A DNA stretch of 64,000 bases from Pantoea eucalypti (GTDB lineage Bacteria > Pseudomonadota > Gammaproteobacteria > Enterobacterales > Enterobacteriaceae), in the NCBI RefSeq assembly GCF_009646115.1, contig NZ_CP045720.1, forward strand, positions 1,984,001-2,048,000, given 5' to 3'. The number at the start of each line of letters is the position of its first letter. Position 1 is the stretch's first letter. Of the stretch, positions 45,327 to 55,300 are shown one piece after another. The translations under genes and the position numbers were made by a program. The notes beneath the pieces are model-generated. The model was not told where the DNA came from and made no database searches. It worked only from the letters and a program-made list of their open reading frames with translations.

Positions 45327-46763
45327 TTAACTGAACTGCAGGTAAGCAACATGGGTCTGCAGATACTCCTCCAGGCCATGTTTCCCATCGGCACCGCCGA
45401 TACCCGACCTGCGCCATCCGGCATGAAAGCCCTGCATCGCCTCAAAGTTCTCACGATTAACATAGGTCTCGCCGAACTTCAGCTTTCGCAACGCGGTCAT
45501 GGTGGTATTGATATTCCGGGTATAAATCGAAGAAGTCAGCCCATACTCGCAGTCGTTAGCCAAAGCGATCGCCTCATCCAGCGTTTTGAACTTCATCACC
45601 GGCAGCACCGGGCCAAAAATTTCCTCCTGCATAATCGCCATCTCCTGACGCACATCGGTAAGCAGCGTCGGTTCAAAGAAGAAGCCCTTATCGCCGGCGC
45701 GCTTGCCGCCCAGCACCACTCTGGCGCCGGCGGCGACGGCGTCTGCTACTTTCTGCTCAACCCGATCCCTTGCCGCGCCCGTAATCAGTGGCCCCATGTC
45801 GATATCACTGCGTTCGGCGGGATCGCCAAACGTAACCTGTTGAAACGCCGTGGTCAGCGCGCTGATAAAGCGCGCGTAGATGCCTTCCTGCACATAGACC
45901 CGCTCTGCGCAGTTACAGACCTGACCGCTGTTGATCATTCGCGAACTGACAATTGCCTGAACCGCCAGATCGAGATCGGCGTCATCCATCACGATAGCCG
46001 GGGCTTTGCCGCCCAGTTCCAGCGACACTTTGGTGACATTTTTAGCAGCGGCTTCCATGGTAGCGATACCTGCGCCGACGCTACCGGTCAGGCTCACCAG
46101 CCCGACTTTGGGGTTTGCCGCCAGCTCCTGTCCCACTTCCGGACCCAGACCGTAGACAATGTTAATCACGCCCGCTGGCAGACCCAGCGTGTGAATAATG
46201 TCGGCAAAAATGGCCGCATTGTCTGGCGTCAGCTCACTGGGTTTAATCACGATGGTGTTGCCAGTAATCAGGGCAGGCGCCGCTTTGCGGGCAATCAGGA
46301 AGAAGGGGAAGTTCCACGGTAAAATCCCGGTGGTAACGCCAATCGCTTTTTTGAACAAAAAGATGTTTTCATTGGGTCGGTCGCTGTTGATGATCTCTCC
46401 TTCGTAACGTCGCGCCCACTCCGCCATGTAATCAAGGTAGTCGGCGGTGAACAGCACTTCGGTCTTCGCCAGTCCCTGGGTTTTTCCACCCTCAGCCACA
46501 ATCGTTGCCGTCAGTTCAGGCTCCCGGTCGCGGATGGCGCTGGCAATTTTGTGCAGCCAGGTGCCACGCTCCACTGCGGGCAGATCCTCCCACGCTGGCT
46601 GAGCCGCTTCTGCGGCGTTGATGGCACGGCTGGCATCCTGACGAGTGCCTTCGGGAATACGTGACAGCAGCGCCTCAGTGGCCGGGTTGATCACCTCAAT
46701 CCATGCGTCACCGTGATGGGCGACGAACTCGCCATTAATGTAATGTTGATGATGTGTTGTCAT
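45327..46763 (-). CDS. aldA: aldehyde dehydrogenase A (lactaldehyde dehydrogenase)
   Basis: A 478-aa NAD-dependent dehydrogenase, matching E. coli AldA along its length. GVTTGILPWNFPFF and GNTIVIKPSE form the cofactor site, Glu in LELGGKAP is the general base, and catalytic Cys lies in NSGQVCNCAERV. It oxidises L-lactaldehyde, the product of rhamnose and fucose breakdown, to lactate, and also glycolaldehyde. Its place close to the rha genes fits this role. It has its own promoter region before 46763. Confidence 0.93.
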   Translation of the reverse strand: MTTHHQHYINGEFVAHHGDAWIEVINPATEALLSRIPEGTRQDASRAINAAEAAQPAWEDLPAVERGTWLHKIASAIRDREPELTATIVAEGGKTQGLAKTEVLFTADYLDYMAEWARRYEGEIINSDRPNENIFLFKKAIGVTTGILPWNFPFFLIARKAAPALITGNTIVIKPSELTPDNAAIFADIIHTLGLPAGVINIVYGLGPEVGQELAANPKVGLVSLTGSVGAGIATMEAAAKNVTKVSLELGGKAPAIVMDDADLDLAVQAIVSSRMINSGQVCNCAERVYVQEGIYARFISALTTAFQQVTFGDPAERSDIDMGPLITGAARDRVEQKVADAVAAGARVVLGGKRAGDKGFFFEPTLLTDVRQEMAIMQEEIFGPVLPVMKFKTLDEAIALANDCEYGLTSSIYTRNINTTMTALRKLKFGETYVNRENFEAMQGFHAGWRRSGIGGADGKHGLEEYLQTHVAYLQFS

Positions 46764-46957
46764 TCGCTTTGCTCTCCGCTATCGATATGTTGCAGTGATG
46801 TAATTGCAGAGTGAAACAGATCGTTAAGCGTGACCTTTAGCTGAGTGCCAGGTGCCGTAATCGGCTGGCAGCCAATCACAGGTATCGGTAAGTTCTGAGG
46901 CAAAAACGTCAATCTGTTGTAGATTTAAAGAAGTGAAGTCGTGAAAGGGGTTAAATA

Positions 46958-47224
46958 ATGGCAAGCGGATGGGCTGCAGAAGGCGCAGTACAGGAACAGA
47001 TTGATAGCACCGTGAACGACGGTATTGAGCGGGTAAGGCAGTCAATCGGGCAGGGCGAAAGCGCCACAGAATGCGAACTCTGCGGCGAGCCAATTCCTGA
47101 AGCACGTCGTCAGGCACTTAAAGGCGTGCACTATTGCGTGGCGTGTCAGGAAAAAATCGACAAACAGCAGCATAGCACCAGCCTGTATAATCGTCGGGGC
47201 AGTAAAGATAGTCAGCTGCGCTAA
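46958..47224 (+). CDS. ybiI: DksA/TraR-type zinc-finger protein YbiI
   Basis: An 88-aa protein equal in length to E. coli YbiI. It starts MASGWAAEGAVQEQIDST; the C4 zinc finger is CELCGEPIPEARRQAL...YCVACQEK, with Cys pairs about 18 residues apart, and the family tail NRRGSKDSQLR is intact. It lacks the acidic coiled-coil tip that DksA uses in RNA polymerase, so it may bind polymerase differently or not at all. Function unknown. Confidence 0.93.
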   Translation: MASGWAAEGAVQEQIDSTVNDGIERVRQSIGQGESATECELCGEPIPEARRQALKGVHYCVACQEKIDKQQHSTSLYNRRGSKDSQLR

Positions 47225-47227
47225 CCC

Positions 47228-47326
47228 TCAGGAGCCTGGCATCGCCAGGCCGCTGCCAATAAACCATGCCAGAAACCCTACACCCGCCACAATAATGGCG
47301 ATCGGAAACAAAATTCCAATTCTCAT
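47228..47326 (-). CDS. yoaK: YoaK-like 32-aa membrane micro-protein
   Basis: The frame encodes 32 residues: MRIGILFPIAIIVAGVGFLA, then WFIGSGLAMPGS and TGA. This agrees with my memory of E. coli YoaK (also 32 aa, beginning MRIGIIFP and ending APGA). It has one membrane helix at about 5-24. AGCAGG lies before the ATG at six bases. It sits between ybiI and the hypothetical gene at 47370, on the strand opposite ybiI. E. coli YoaK is a known expressed inner-membrane micro-protein without defined function. It is shorter than most gene finders report. Confidence 0.75.
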   Translation of the reverse strand: MRIGILFPIAIIVAGVGFLAWFIGSGLAMPGS

Positions 47327-47369
47327 ATTCAACCTGCTGCAAACAGCGTTTTCAGGGGCCACGATCTTA

Positions 47370-47693
47370 TCATGAGATCTGGAGAACGGCGCGATGGGTT
47401 TTCAGCAGGGTAAAGAGCTGAAACTGCGTTGCATCACTCTCTTCGCGCAACACTTCCCCTTTTTTATAGACAATATGATGCACATGGCCGAGCTGACGCC
47501 AGACTACAATCGCTGAGGCGATGAGAGCGCAATGCTGTTCTGACTGCACACACTCGATGGTGGCATAGTGCGTTTCATCCAGGCCATTCACAAACACCTT
47601 TATCGCATCTGCGGGTAATATTGCCCTGATGTCATCCAGCATCACCCGGCTGACTGACTGCGAAAGAAACAGTGTTAACCATTTTGATGTCAT
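47370..47693 (-). CDS. hypothetical protein, 107 aa
   Basis: The frame is open from 47780, but ATG 47693 with AGGGA at a proper distance gives a better start (MTSKWLTLFLSQ). The product is soluble and mixed alpha/beta. It has AILPADAIKVFVNGLDETHYATIECVQSE and a C-terminal half HIVYKKGEVLREESDATQF followed by a short helix. No signal peptide, membrane helix or known motif is seen. It lies upstream of yoaK on the same strand, with a 43-nt gap. No family recognised. Confidence 0.6.
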   Translation of the reverse strand: MTSKWLTLFLSQSVSRVMLDDIRAILPADAIKVFVNGLDETHYATIECVQSEQHCALIASAIVVWRQLGHVHHIVYKKGEVLREESDATQFQLFTLLKTHRAVLQIS

Positions 47694-48052
47694 CCCAATC
47701 CCTGATCCGATCAATTTTCCCCAGTTTATACAATCCTGGCTGGGTTTATAAAAGGCTTCTTTGCAGACTTGCCACTCCATCAGCCTTTATGGCAGCCATA
47801 ACAGAATTGTGCTGTGCTACACAGCAGAATAGTAAAAAACAGTGAATAATAAGTAAGTTACCTTTGCGCTGGTCCAGTTTTATAACAACTGTGAAATTGT
47901 GATCCCTGACAGGAATAACGGTCAGAAATTGCCACGCTGCTGCGGTTTCCGGCATTTATCCAAAGGCTGAGGAATTCCTGCAAAACGTAGACTGCCTGCT
48001 GAGCGGAAGCAGACAGGTTTCCGACAGGCCTCAACCAAACCGGGGAATAACA
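47694..48052. other. control region upstream of rhaT
   Basis: About 360 nt with no convincing gene apart from a possible N-terminal extension of the hypothetical. TTGTGATC near 47894 is half a CRP site. RhaS dependence of rhaT is expected from E. coli, but I could not fix a RhaS site. Confidence 0.4.
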
Positions 48053-49087
48053 ATGAACAGTGCCATTATTGCGGGTATCTTCTGGCATTTTGTCGGCGCA
48101 GCCAGCGCGGCGTGTTTCTATGCGCCGTTTAAACAGGTGAAAAGATGGTCATGGGAAACCATGTGGTCAATTGGCGGCCTGATGTCGTGGCTAATCCTGC
48201 CCTGGACGGTGAGTGCCATTTTGCTGCCGAACGTTATGGCCTATTACAGCAGTTTTACGCTGTCGCAACTCACGCCGGTATTTCTGTTTGGCGCGATGTG
48301 GGGAATAGGCAATATCAACTATGGTCTGACCATGCGCTATCTCGGGATGTCGATGGGTATTGGTATCGCGATTGGCATCACCCTGGTGGTTGGTACGCTG
48401 ATGACGCCGCTGTTGCAAGGGCGCTTTGGTGAGCTGTTCGCCTCGTCGGGTGGCCGGTTAACGCTACTGGGGGTCATGGTGGCGCTGATTGGCGTGGGGA
48501 TTGTGACACGCGCCGGGTTGTTAAAGGAGCGCGCGCTGGGGATCAACGCGGAGGAATTCAATCTCAAAAAGGGACTGGTGCTGGCGGTGATGTGCGGCAT
48601 TTTCTCGGCAGGCATGTCGTTTGCGATGGATGCGGCGAAACCGATGCATCAGGCTGCCGCTAATCTCGGCATCGATCCGCTTTATGTGGCCTTACCCAGT
48701 TACGTGGTCATCATGGGCGGCGGGGCGCTGGTCAATCTGGGCTTCTGTTTCTGGCGGCTGGCCACCCGGCCGGAGCTGTCAGTGCATAAAGACTTTTCCG
48801 TCGGGAAGTCACTGCTGATTGCGAATACCGCGTTTGCCGTGCTTGGCGGCACCATGTGGTATCTGCAGTTCTTCTTCTACGCCTGGGGACATGCGCGAAT
48901 CCCGGCACAGTATGACTATGTCAGCTGGATGCTGCACATGAGTCTTTATGTCTTATGCGGGGGGCTGGTTGGGCTGCTGCTGAAAGAGTGGAAGTCTGCG
49001 GGACGTCGTCCGGTGAGCGTATTGTCGCTCGGCTGTGTGGTGATTATCATTGCCGCCAATATAGTCGGTCTGGGCATGGCGGCCTGA
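48053..49087 (+). CDS. rhaT: L-rhamnose:H+ symporter
   Basis: A 344-aa, ten-helix membrane carrier equal in length to E. coli Rha[21 protein letters not shown] opens it, followed by [17 protein letters not shown] and [21 protein letters not shown], typical of the family. It brings L-rhamnose into the cell for RhaA, RhaB and RhaD. In E. coli rhaT adjoins sodA and rhaR; here it lies upstream of convergent rhaR, separated by a terminator. Confidence 0.95.
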   Translation: MNSAIIAGIFWHFVGAASAACFYAPFKQVKRWSWETMWSIGGLMSWLILPWTVSAILLPNVMAYYSSFTLSQLTPVFLFGAMWGIGNINYGLTMRYLGMSMGIGIAIGITLVVGTLMTPLLQGRFGELFASSGGRLTLLGVMVALIGVGIVTRAGLLKERALGINAEEFNLKKGLVLAVMCGIFSAGMSFAMDAAKPMHQAAANLGIDPLYVALPSYVVIMGGGALVNLGFCFWRLATRPELSVHKDFSVGKSLLIANTAFAVLGGTMWYLQFFFYAWGHARIPAQYDYVSWMLHMSLYVLCGGLVGLLLKEWKSAGRRPVSVLSLGCVVIIIAANIVGLGMAA

Positions 49088-49371
49088 TTGCTCACTCCGT
49101 CGGAGTTAAGTTACAGCAACCTATTAGCAGAACGTGCAGGAGACGGGGTCAGAAGAGGAAAGCGTCCCGCCGCCTTCGACAAAAACGCCGGGAGCTTTTT
49201 TGAACAACGCAACGCGTTGGCCCGGCCACGGGCGCACCTCATCCATGAGGTGCGTAATCGCGCGGGCCGGTCATGTCACGGATCACGGCTCTAGCGTCTT
49301 TCCAGTCTGATCCTGTTCCCTGTAAAAACACTATTTCACAACAATGCAGGGCTGCTTTTGTCTGTAACCTG
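49088..49371. other. structured intergenic stretch between rhaT and rhaR
   Basis: 284 nt without a credible gene. CGCACCTCAT-CC-ATGAGGTGCG (49233-49254) is a perfect 10-bp stem, closed further out by CCGGCC (49222) with GGCCGG (49265). Another imperfect stem lies at about 49165-49198, followed by T6. It may be a 3' UTR, a processed RNA or a small RNA. Confidence 0.45.
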
Positions 49372-49398
49372 AAAGGGCCTGCTATGCAGGCCCTTTTT
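49372..49398. terminator. bidirectional terminator rhaT / rhaR
   Basis: AAAGGGCCTGC pairs with GCAGGCCCTTT around TAT, with TTTTT on the plus side and the complementary A run inside the stem. The last bases overlap the rhaR stop region. Confidence 0.88.
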
Positions 49399-50275
49399 AG
49401 TCAGACTCGGCACTCTTCAGTGCCTGCCGGGGCGCAATAAATCGCTGACGCCAGGCGCTGGGCGCTAACCCGGTATCACGGGTGAAGACGACAGAAAAAT
49501 AGTTACTGTCATCAAAACCGCAGCGGGCGGCGACCTCACTAATCAGACAATCCTGGGTGCGCAGCAGATATTTTGCCTGACAGAGCTGAAGCTGGCGCAG
49601 GTAATGACCGATGGTCATGCCGGTCTGCTGACGGAAAAGCTGCCTCAGCGCCCGTTCGCTGAGTCGATTCTGCTGGCAAAACGCCGCCAGATCGAAGGGG
49701 CGGGCAATCGCACCCTGTAAAGCCGACATCAGCAGATCCAGCTGTTCACCCTCCGGTAACGCCCATGGACGGTCAGCGGCGTAGCCGTGGCGACGCAGAA
49801 TCAGCGCCAGCTGTAAAAACAGCGCCTCTGAGAGCTGCACGGACAGCGGATCGCTTTTGCGGCTTTCTCGTTCCAGCTGGCTGATCACGCCCCGTGCCAG
49901 CGCCATCCCTCGCGTGGTCAGCCGCCAGCCGCCCGGTTCATCCGCGCCCTGTTGCGGCAGCAAATGGTTCCAGTCAAGGGCAAGACCAAAGCGATCGCGG
50001 CAATAGAGGATGTTATCCAGCACCAAATCATTGACGCTGTCGTAGCTGTGGCAATCACTGTCGCGGATGTAAAAAACGTCGCCGCAGGTTATCAGCCAGG
50101 GACGATCGTTGAGGATATGCAGGCCGTTGCCGCGCCAGACAATCACGATTTCGCTGAACGTGTGTCGGTGCGGCGGGAAAGAGGGTTGTGGCATCCTTTC
50201 AGCCACCGCCACCGGCAAAGTAGTGGCGGGAAAATAGTCATCCCGACTGAGTATCAACGCCATGTTCGCCTCCAT
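49397..50275 (-). CDS. rhaR: rhamnose regulator RhaR
   Basis: A 292-aa AraC/XylS-family activator. The N-terminal cupin sugar-binding domain (about 20-170) has [27 protein letters not shown], near identical in style to E. coli RhaR. The C-terminal two-helix-turn-helix domain (about 185-280) has [22 protein letters not shown] and [13 protein letters not shown]. With rhamnose it activates rhaSR. It overlaps the rhaS stop by 1 nt (TAATG). The first ATG may be replaced by one four codons later. Confidence 0.93.
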   Translation of the reverse strand: MEANMALILSRDDYFPATTLPVAVAERMPQPSFPPHRHTFSEIVIVWRGNGLHILNDRPWLITCGDVFYIRDSDCHSYDSVNDLVLDNILYCRDRFGLALDWNHLLPQQGADEPGGWRLTTRGMALARGVISQLERESRKSDPLSVQLSEALFLQLALILRRHGYAADRPWALPEGEQLDLLMSALQGAIARPFDLAAFCQQNRLSERALRQLFRQQTGMTIGHYLRQLQLCQAKYLLRTQDCLISEVAARCGFDDSNYFSVVFTRDTGLAPSAWRQRFIAPRQALKSAESD

Positions 50276-51096
50276 TACAGCATTTGCTGACGCTCCGTTC
50301 GCGGTGCGCAGCCAAATTCGCGCCTGAACAGCGTTGAGAAATGGTTACTGTCACCAAATCCACACTGGAAGGCAATATCAGTAATGCGCATATCACTGTG
50401 ACGCAGCAGATGACGGGCCTGTAATAGCCGCAGACGGTTAAGATAGCGCTGCGGCGTGCTGCCGGTCTGCTGCTTCATTTGCCGATGCAACGTACGCAGC
50501 GACAGTGAGAAGCGATCGGCCAGCTCATCCCAGACAATCTCGTCACTGTAGTGATCGCCCAGCCAGTCAAGCAGGCGATGCAACCGTGCCTCCAGATCCT
50601 GACTCTGTCCGTCAATGCATGCTTCTCGCAACAGCACCAGCAGCTGTAAAAAAAGCTGCTCCTGTCGTGCCTGCTTCTCCAGCGACCAGCTCTCATCGGG
50701 CTGCATTTGCGATGCCACACACAGCGCCTGCGTCATCACTTTGTGATTGATGCGCCAGTGAGAGCGATATTGCCCATCCTGATCGCGGGGCAGTAAGGCC
50801 TGTAGCCCGGAGAGAAAGCGAAACGCGCCGGGACTGCGATAGAGCACGTTGGTCAGGCAAAGATTATCTGTCTGCTCATAGAGATGACGATCGTGATCCC
50901 GAACAAAGCAGACGCACCCCGCGCAAAGCGTTTGTGGCTGACCATTGAATACATGAATGCCGGCGCCTTGTTCAACCAGCACAATCTCATGGAAGTCATG
51001 ATGATGTTCCGGAAAGGCTGCCTGCGGGTGTCGGGGTTCAATTGCTATGGCGTAATCACCTTCGGGGAAGAAATCCGCACTGTGTAAAATGGTCAT
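50275..51096 (-). CDS. rhaS: rhamnose regulator RhaS
   Basis: A 273-aa AraC-family activator. The cupin domain has [25 protein letters not shown], and the DNA-binding domain has [29 protein letters not shown] and [18 protein letters not shown]. Bound to rhamnose it turns on rhaBADM and rhaT. It is divergent from rhaB across a 291-nt control region, as in E. coli, and is the first gene of rhaSR. Confidence 0.94.
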   Translation of the reverse strand: MTILHSADFFPEGDYAIAIEPRHPQAAFPEHHHDFHEIVLVEQGAGIHVFNGQPQTLCAGCVCFVRDHDRHLYEQTDNLCLTNVLYRSPGAFRFLSGLQALLPRDQDGQYRSHWRINHKVMTQALCVASQMQPDESWSLEKQARQEQLFLQLLVLLREACIDGQSQDLEARLHRLLDWLGDHYSDEIVWDELADRFSLSLRTLHRQMKQQTGSTPQRYLNRLRLLQARHLLRHSDMRITDIAFQCGFGDSNHFSTLFRREFGCAPRTERQQML

Positions 51097-51387
51097 GATC
51101 TTCTCTCGCTACTTTACAAAACCGTAACGCAGTCTAATCAGCCCGCCAACACCTTACCTTGAATTTTCATCCTGACTCAGCAGGAATCACGCTGATTTTT
51201 CAAGATATCCTCAGCAGTTAATCATTTTGCGGCAGGTGTCACATCCTCCTCACTGCTGCCTCTGTGATCTCTCTCACGAAGTTCTTTGCCAGTCTGCCAG
51301 GGCCTGTCCGCCGCTGGCACTCCGGGGAAGGTGTGAAACCCCTAAGATTTTTACGCTGTGACGACGCAATCACAGGAAACCGCCGCT
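51097..51387. promoter_or_regulatory. divergent rhaS / rhaB control region
   Basis: 291 nt between rhaS and rhaB. It contains the CRP site at 51263-51278 and, directly downstream, TTTGCCAGTCTGCCAGGGCC ... GCTGGCA (51285-51320), with inverted TGCCA/TGGCA halves as expected for paired RhaS half-sites. Assignment of RhaS sites is inference from position. Confidence 0.55.
51263..51278 (+). promoter_or_regulatory. CRP site in the rhaB promoter
   Basis: TGTGA-TCTCTC-TCACG matches 9 of 10 fixed positions of the CRP consensus TGTGA-N6-TCACA. It lies about 125 nt upstream of rhaB, just upstream of the presumed RhaS sites, the same arrangement as E. coli rhaBAD. Confidence 0.8.
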
Positions 51388-52860
51388 ATGACCAGGAGAA
51401 GTTTTGTTGCTATCGATCTCGGCGCCTCCAGTGGACGGGTTATGCTCGCCAGCTGGGAGGCAGCGCAGCGCAAGCTGATGCTGCGTGAGGTCCGGCGCTT
51501 TAACAATACGCGTCAACATCGTGCCGGTTATGACTGCTGGGATCTGATGCTGCTGGAGCAGGAGATCCGCGCCGGGCTGGCTCAGTTAGATGAAGAAGGC
51601 ATTGTGCCGGACAGTATCGGCATCGACACCTGGGGCGTTGATATGGTGCTGCTGGACGCACAGGGCGAGCCGGTGGGTGAGGCGGTCAGCTACCGCGATG
51701 CGCGCACTCACGGTGTGATGGAGCAGGCGCATCAGGAACTGGGCCGCAGTGCTATCTATGCCCGCACCGGCATTCAGTTTCTGCCATTTAACACGCTCTA
51801 TCAGATGCGCGCCCTGCATCTGCAACAGCCCGACTGGCAGGCCCGCGTAGTACATGCACTGATGATTCCCGATTACCTGCATTTTCGTCTGACCGGCAAC
51901 CTTAACTGGGAATACACCAACGCCACTACCACGCAGATGCTCAATATTCACAGCGGCGAGTGGGATCGTGATTTGCTCGCCTGGGCGGGGGTGGATGCGC
52001 AGTGGTTCGGACAGCCGCAGGCACCGGGCAATACCGTCGGCCACTGGATTAACCGCGCAGGCATACCGGTTCCGGTCATCGCGGTCGCCACGCACGACAC
52101 GGCCAGCGCAGTGCTGGCAACGCCGCTGATGCAGGATGACGCCGCCTATCTGAGCTCCGGGACCTGGTCGCTGATGGGCTTTGAAAGTCTGCAGCCCTAT
52201 GCCAGCGACGCCGCGCTGCGCGCCAATATCACCAATGAGGGCGGCGCAGAGGGTTATCGCGTACTTAAAAACATTATGGGCTTGTGGCTGTTGCAGCGCA
52301 TCTGTGCCGAACTGCAGATTGACGATCTTAACGCGCTGATTGAAGAAACAGCCCGCCAGCCCGCCTGTGTCTCACTGATCAATCCCAACGATGCCCGCTT
52401 TATTAATCCCGACAGCATGGTAAGCGAAATTCAGAATGCCTGTGCAGAGCAGGACATGCCGGTGCCGCAATTTGCCGCTGCGCTGGCGCGCTGCATTTTT
52501 GACAGCCTGGCACTCCTCTATCGCGACGTGATTCACGAACTTGCACAACTACGTGGCAAATCTTTCAGCCAGCTGCACGTAGTGGGTGGTGGCAGTCAGA
52601 ATCGTTTTCTGAACCAGCTTTGCGCCGATGCCTGCCAGATTCCGGTGCTGGCCGGTCCGGTTGAGGCCTCCACGCTGGGCAATATTGGGTGCCAGCTGAT
52701 TGCGCTGGGCGAGCTGAGGGATGTGGCGGATTTTCGCTGCAGCGTTATTAACAACTTTCCGCTCGAAAAATTCGAACCGCAAACTCACAGCGTCTTGAGT
52801 GCCAGTCAGGCACGCTTCGCGACGCTGACTCAACCCGCTAAGGAAACCATTTATGACTAA
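51388..52860 (+). CDS. rhaB: rhamnulokinase
   Basis: A 490-aa FGGY-family kinase that phosphorylates L-rhamnulose at C1. [16 protein letters not shown] (about 5-20) is the N-terminal ATPase motif; [10 protein letters not shown] and [11 protein letters not shown] follow, with [17 protein letters not shown] (about 400-416) at the nucleotide site. ATG 51388 has AGGAAA upstream and aligns with E. coli RhaB. Its stop overlaps the rhaA start by 8 nt. Confidence 0.95.
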   Translation: MTRRSFVAIDLGASSGRVMLASWEAAQRKLMLREVRRFNNTRQHRAGYDCWDLMLLEQEIRAGLAQLDEEGIVPDSIGIDTWGVDMVLLDAQGEPVGEAVSYRDARTHGVMEQAHQELGRSAIYARTGIQFLPFNTLYQMRALHLQQPDWQARVVHALMIPDYLHFRLTGNLNWEYTNATTTQMLNIHSGEWDRDLLAWAGVDAQWFGQPQAPGNTVGHWINRAGIPVPVIAVATHDTASAVLATPLMQDDAAYLSSGTWSLMGFESLQPYASDAALRANITNEGGAEGYRVLKNIMGLWLLQRICAELQIDDLNALIEETARQPACVSLINPNDARFINPDSMVSEIQNACAEQDMPVPQFAAALARCIFDSLALLYRDVIHELAQLRGKSFSQLHVVGGGSQNRFLNQLCADACQIPVLAGPVEASTLGNIGCQLIALGELRDVADFRCSVINNFPLEKFEPQTHSVLSASQARFATLTQPAKETIYD

Positions 52861-54109
52861 GCAGATTGAACAGGCTTTTGAACTGGCTAAACACCGCTAC
52901 GCCGACATGGGGGTTGATGTTGAACAGGCTATTCGTCAGCTGGACCGCATCCCGGTTTCGATGCACTGCTGGCAGGGGGATGACGTCCGGGGATTTGAAA
53001 ACCCACAGGGCCCATTGACCGGCGGTATTCAGGCGACGGGTAACTATCCAGGGCGAGCACGTAACGCCGATGAACTCCGCAGAGATATCGACAAAGCGAT
53101 GTCCCTGATTCCCGGTGCAAAACGCCTGAATCTGCACGCCATCTATCTGGAAAGCGACAAACCCGTGACGCGCGATGCGATTGAACCTGCCCATTTTGCC
53201 CATTGGGTTGACTGGGCGAAAGAGCACAATTTAGGGCTGGATTTTAATCCCAGCTGCTTCTCGCATCCGATGAGCGCAGACGGTTTTACGCTGTCGCACA
53301 GTGATAAAACCGTGCGTCAGTTCTGGATCGATCACTGCAAAGCGAGTCGCCGTATTTCCGCCTATTTTGGTGAGCAACTGGGCTCGCCATCAGTGATGAA
53401 TATCTGGGTGCCAGACGGCATGAAAGATATCACCGTGGATCGACTGGCTCCGCGTCAGCGTCTGATGAGCGCACTGGATGAGGTCATCTCAGAAAAACTC
53501 AACCCGCAGCACCATATCGATGCGGTAGAGAGCAAATTGTTTGGCATTGGCGCAGAGAGCTATACGGTAGGTTCCAGTGAGTTTTGTCTCGGCTACGCTG
53601 CCAGCCGCCAGACGGCGTTGTGCCTGGATGCAGGCCATTTCCATCCCACCGAAGTGATCTCCGACAAAATTTCTGCCGCGATGCTCTATGTGCCGCGTCT
53701 GCTGCTGCATGTCAGCCGTCCGGTGCGTTGGGACAGCGACCATGTGGTGCTGCTGGACGATGAAACTCAGGCGATCGCGAATGAGATCGTTCGTCACCAG
53801 TTGTTCGATAAAGTCCATATCGGGCTCGATTTCTTTGACGCCTCTATCAACCGCATTGCCGCCTGGGTTATCGGCACACGCAACACGAAAAAAGCGCTGC
53901 TGCGTGCCTTGCTGGAGCCCACCGACCGTTTGCGGCAGGCCGAAAACAGCGGTGATTACACCGCACGGTTGACCCTGCTGGAAGAGCAAAAATCGCTGCC
54001 GTGGCAGGCAGTATGGGAAGCGTGGTGCCTGCGCCATGATGTCCCGGCTGATGCCAGCTGGTTAGGTGATGTCCGTCACTATGAACAACAGATCTTGAGC
54101 CAACGTTAA
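52853..54109 (+). CDS. rhaA: L-rhamnose isomerase
   Basis: A 418-aa TIM-barrel enzyme that converts L-rhamnose to L-rhamnulose with Mn2+. [13 protein letters not shown] (about 42-54) opens the barrel; metal-site residues are in [23 protein letters not shown] and [10 protein letters not shown]. The length matches E. coli (419 aa). The start codon lies inside the rhaB end, and rhaD follows after about 10 nt. Confidence 0.96.
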   Translation: MTKQIEQAFELAKHRYADMGVDVEQAIRQLDRIPVSMHCWQGDDVRGFENPQGPLTGGIQATGNYPGRARNADELRRDIDKAMSLIPGAKRLNLHAIYLESDKPVTRDAIEPAHFAHWVDWAKEHNLGLDFNPSCFSHPMSADGFTLSHSDKTVRQFWIDHCKASRRISAYFGEQLGSPSVMNIWVPDGMKDITVDRLAPRQRLMSALDEVISEKLNPQHHIDAVESKLFGIGAESYTVGSSEFCLGYAASRQTALCLDAGHFHPTEVISDKISAAMLYVPRLLLHVSRPVRWDSDHVVLLDDETQAIANEIVRHQLFDKVHIGLDFFDASINRIAAWVIGTRNTKKALLRALLEPTDRLRQAENSGDYTARLTLLEEQKSLPWQAVWEAWCLRHDVPADASWLGDVRHYEQQILSQR

Positions 54110-54119
54110 GGATTTCATG

Positions 54120-54962
54120 ATGCAAAACATTCTTTCTTCCGGGTTTGTTAAGGGAATGGTCAAAGCGACCAGTGATATGTGGCTGAAGGGCTGGGACGAA
54201 CGCAACGGCGGCAACGTCAGCCTGCGTCTGCTGGAGGAGGAGGTCAAACCCTTCGTCCACGACTTCTGTAAAGCACCTCGCTGCATTGAGCTGACTCAAC
54301 CGGCACCTTCGCTGGCAAACGACTGGTTTCTGGTGACCGGGTCTGGAAAATTCATGCGCAACGTTCAGCTTGATCCGGCGGATTGCCTGGCGCTGCTGCA
54401 GGTCGATGACAAAGGGCTCTCCTATACCATTCACTGGGGCCTGTCGAATGGCGGATTGCCGACCTCCGAGCTGGCGTCACACTTCCAGTCTCACGCGGTG
54501 CGTAAAGCGGTCAGCAAGGGCGCAGATCGGGTGATCATGCACTGTCACGCCACCAACTTTATGGCGTTGAGCTATGTGGTGGAGATGGATTCTGCCCGCT
54601 TTACCCGCCTGTTATGGGAAGGCAGCACTGAATGTCTGGTGGTCTTCCCGGATGGCGTGGGTGTGCTGCCATGGATGGTGCCCGGCACCGATGAAATCGG
54701 CGCGGCGACGGCCGGGCAGATGCAGTCGCACACGTTGGTAATGTGGCCGTTCCACGGCGTCTTTGGTACAGGCCCGACGCTCGATGAGACTTTTGGTCTG
54801 ATAGACACAGCGGAGAAATCGTCCGAAGTGATCGTCAAAGTGCTGTCTATGGGCGGGATTCGCCAGAGCATTACCACAGAACAGCTGGTCGCATTGGGTG
54901 AGCGCTTCGGGGTGAAGCCGTGGCAACCCGCGCTGGATGTGGGGCCTGCTAATGCTGCGTAA
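54120..54962 (+). CDS. rhaD: rhamnulose-1-phosphate aldolase
   Basis: A 280-aa class II zinc aldolase that splits rhamnulose-1-phosphate to dihydroxyacetone phosphate and L-lactaldehyde. [13 protein letters not shown] (about 26-38), [10 protein letters not shown] and the zinc-binding HCHATN (about 142-147) are seen, with a third His in WPFHGVFG. The second of two ATGs (54120) has better AAGGA spacing and aligns with E. coli MQNI. The end overlaps rhaM by 11 nt. Confidence 0.95.
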   Translation: MQNILSSGFVKGMVKATSDMWLKGWDERNGGNVSLRLLEEEVKPFVHDFCKAPRCIELTQPAPSLANDWFLVTGSGKFMRNVQLDPADCLALLQVDDKGLSYTIHWGLSNGGLPTSELASHFQSHAVRKAVSKGADRVIMHCHATNFMALSYVVEMDSARFTRLLWEGSTECLVVFPDGVGVLPWMVPGTDEIGAATAGQMQSHTLVMWPFHGVFGTGPTLDETFGLIDTAEKSSEVIVKVLSMGGIRQSITTEQLVALGERFGVKPWQPALDVGPANAA

Positions 54963-55266
54963 AGCTTTTGTGATGCAGGTGAATGCCGACGCTCATGCAG
55001 AGTATGAGCGCCGCCACTCCCCGATCTGGCCGGAACTGGCTGAGACGCTGAAAGCGCATGGCGCACACAACTATGCTATCTGGCTGGACGCCGAACGGCA
55101 TCTGCTCTTCGCCAGCGTTGAGATTGAATCTGAGGAGCGCTGGCACGCGGTGGCAAAGACGGAGGTGTGCCAGCGCTGGTGGGCATCAATGAAAGATTTT
55201 ATGCCGTCGAATGCCGATAACAGCCCAATCAGTCAGCCGTTGAAACCGGTGTTCTTTCTGGAGTAG
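54952..55266 (+). CDS. rhaM: L-rhamnose mutarotase
   Basis: A 104-aa protein equal in length to E. coli RhaM (YiiL), starting [20 protein letters not shown]. It interconverts alpha and beta L-rhamnose. [26 protein letters not shown] and the tail PLKPVFFLE are family signatures; His and Trp residues of the active site (RHSPIWPEL) are present. It overlaps the end of rhaD, so it belongs to the rhaBADM operon. Confidence 0.94.
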   Translation: MLRKAFVMQVNADAHAEYERRHSPIWPELAETLKAHGAHNYAIWLDAERHLLFASVEIESEERWHAVAKTEVCQRWWASMKDFMPSNADNSPISQPLKPVFFLE

Positions 55267-55276
55267 TGGAGGGAAA

Positions 55277-55293
55277 GGGCGGCATCGCCGCCC
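55277..55293. terminator. stem-loop rhaM / tetR
   Basis: GGGCGGC pairs with GCCGCCC around ATC, between convergent rhaM and the TetR gene. It has TTTCCC on the minus strand and no T run on the plus strand, so it is modest in strength. Confidence 0.5.
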
Positions 55294-55300
55294 TGATGAT

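Noticed and set aside
45351..46322. 323-codon open frame opposite aldA
   Set aside because: It lies wholly antisense to a well-conserved enzyme gene and has the composition of a complementary frame.
49088..49294. 68-codon frame after rhaT
   Set aside because: No ribosome site, and the residues have no ordered pattern; the region is better described as structured RNA or untranslated sequence.
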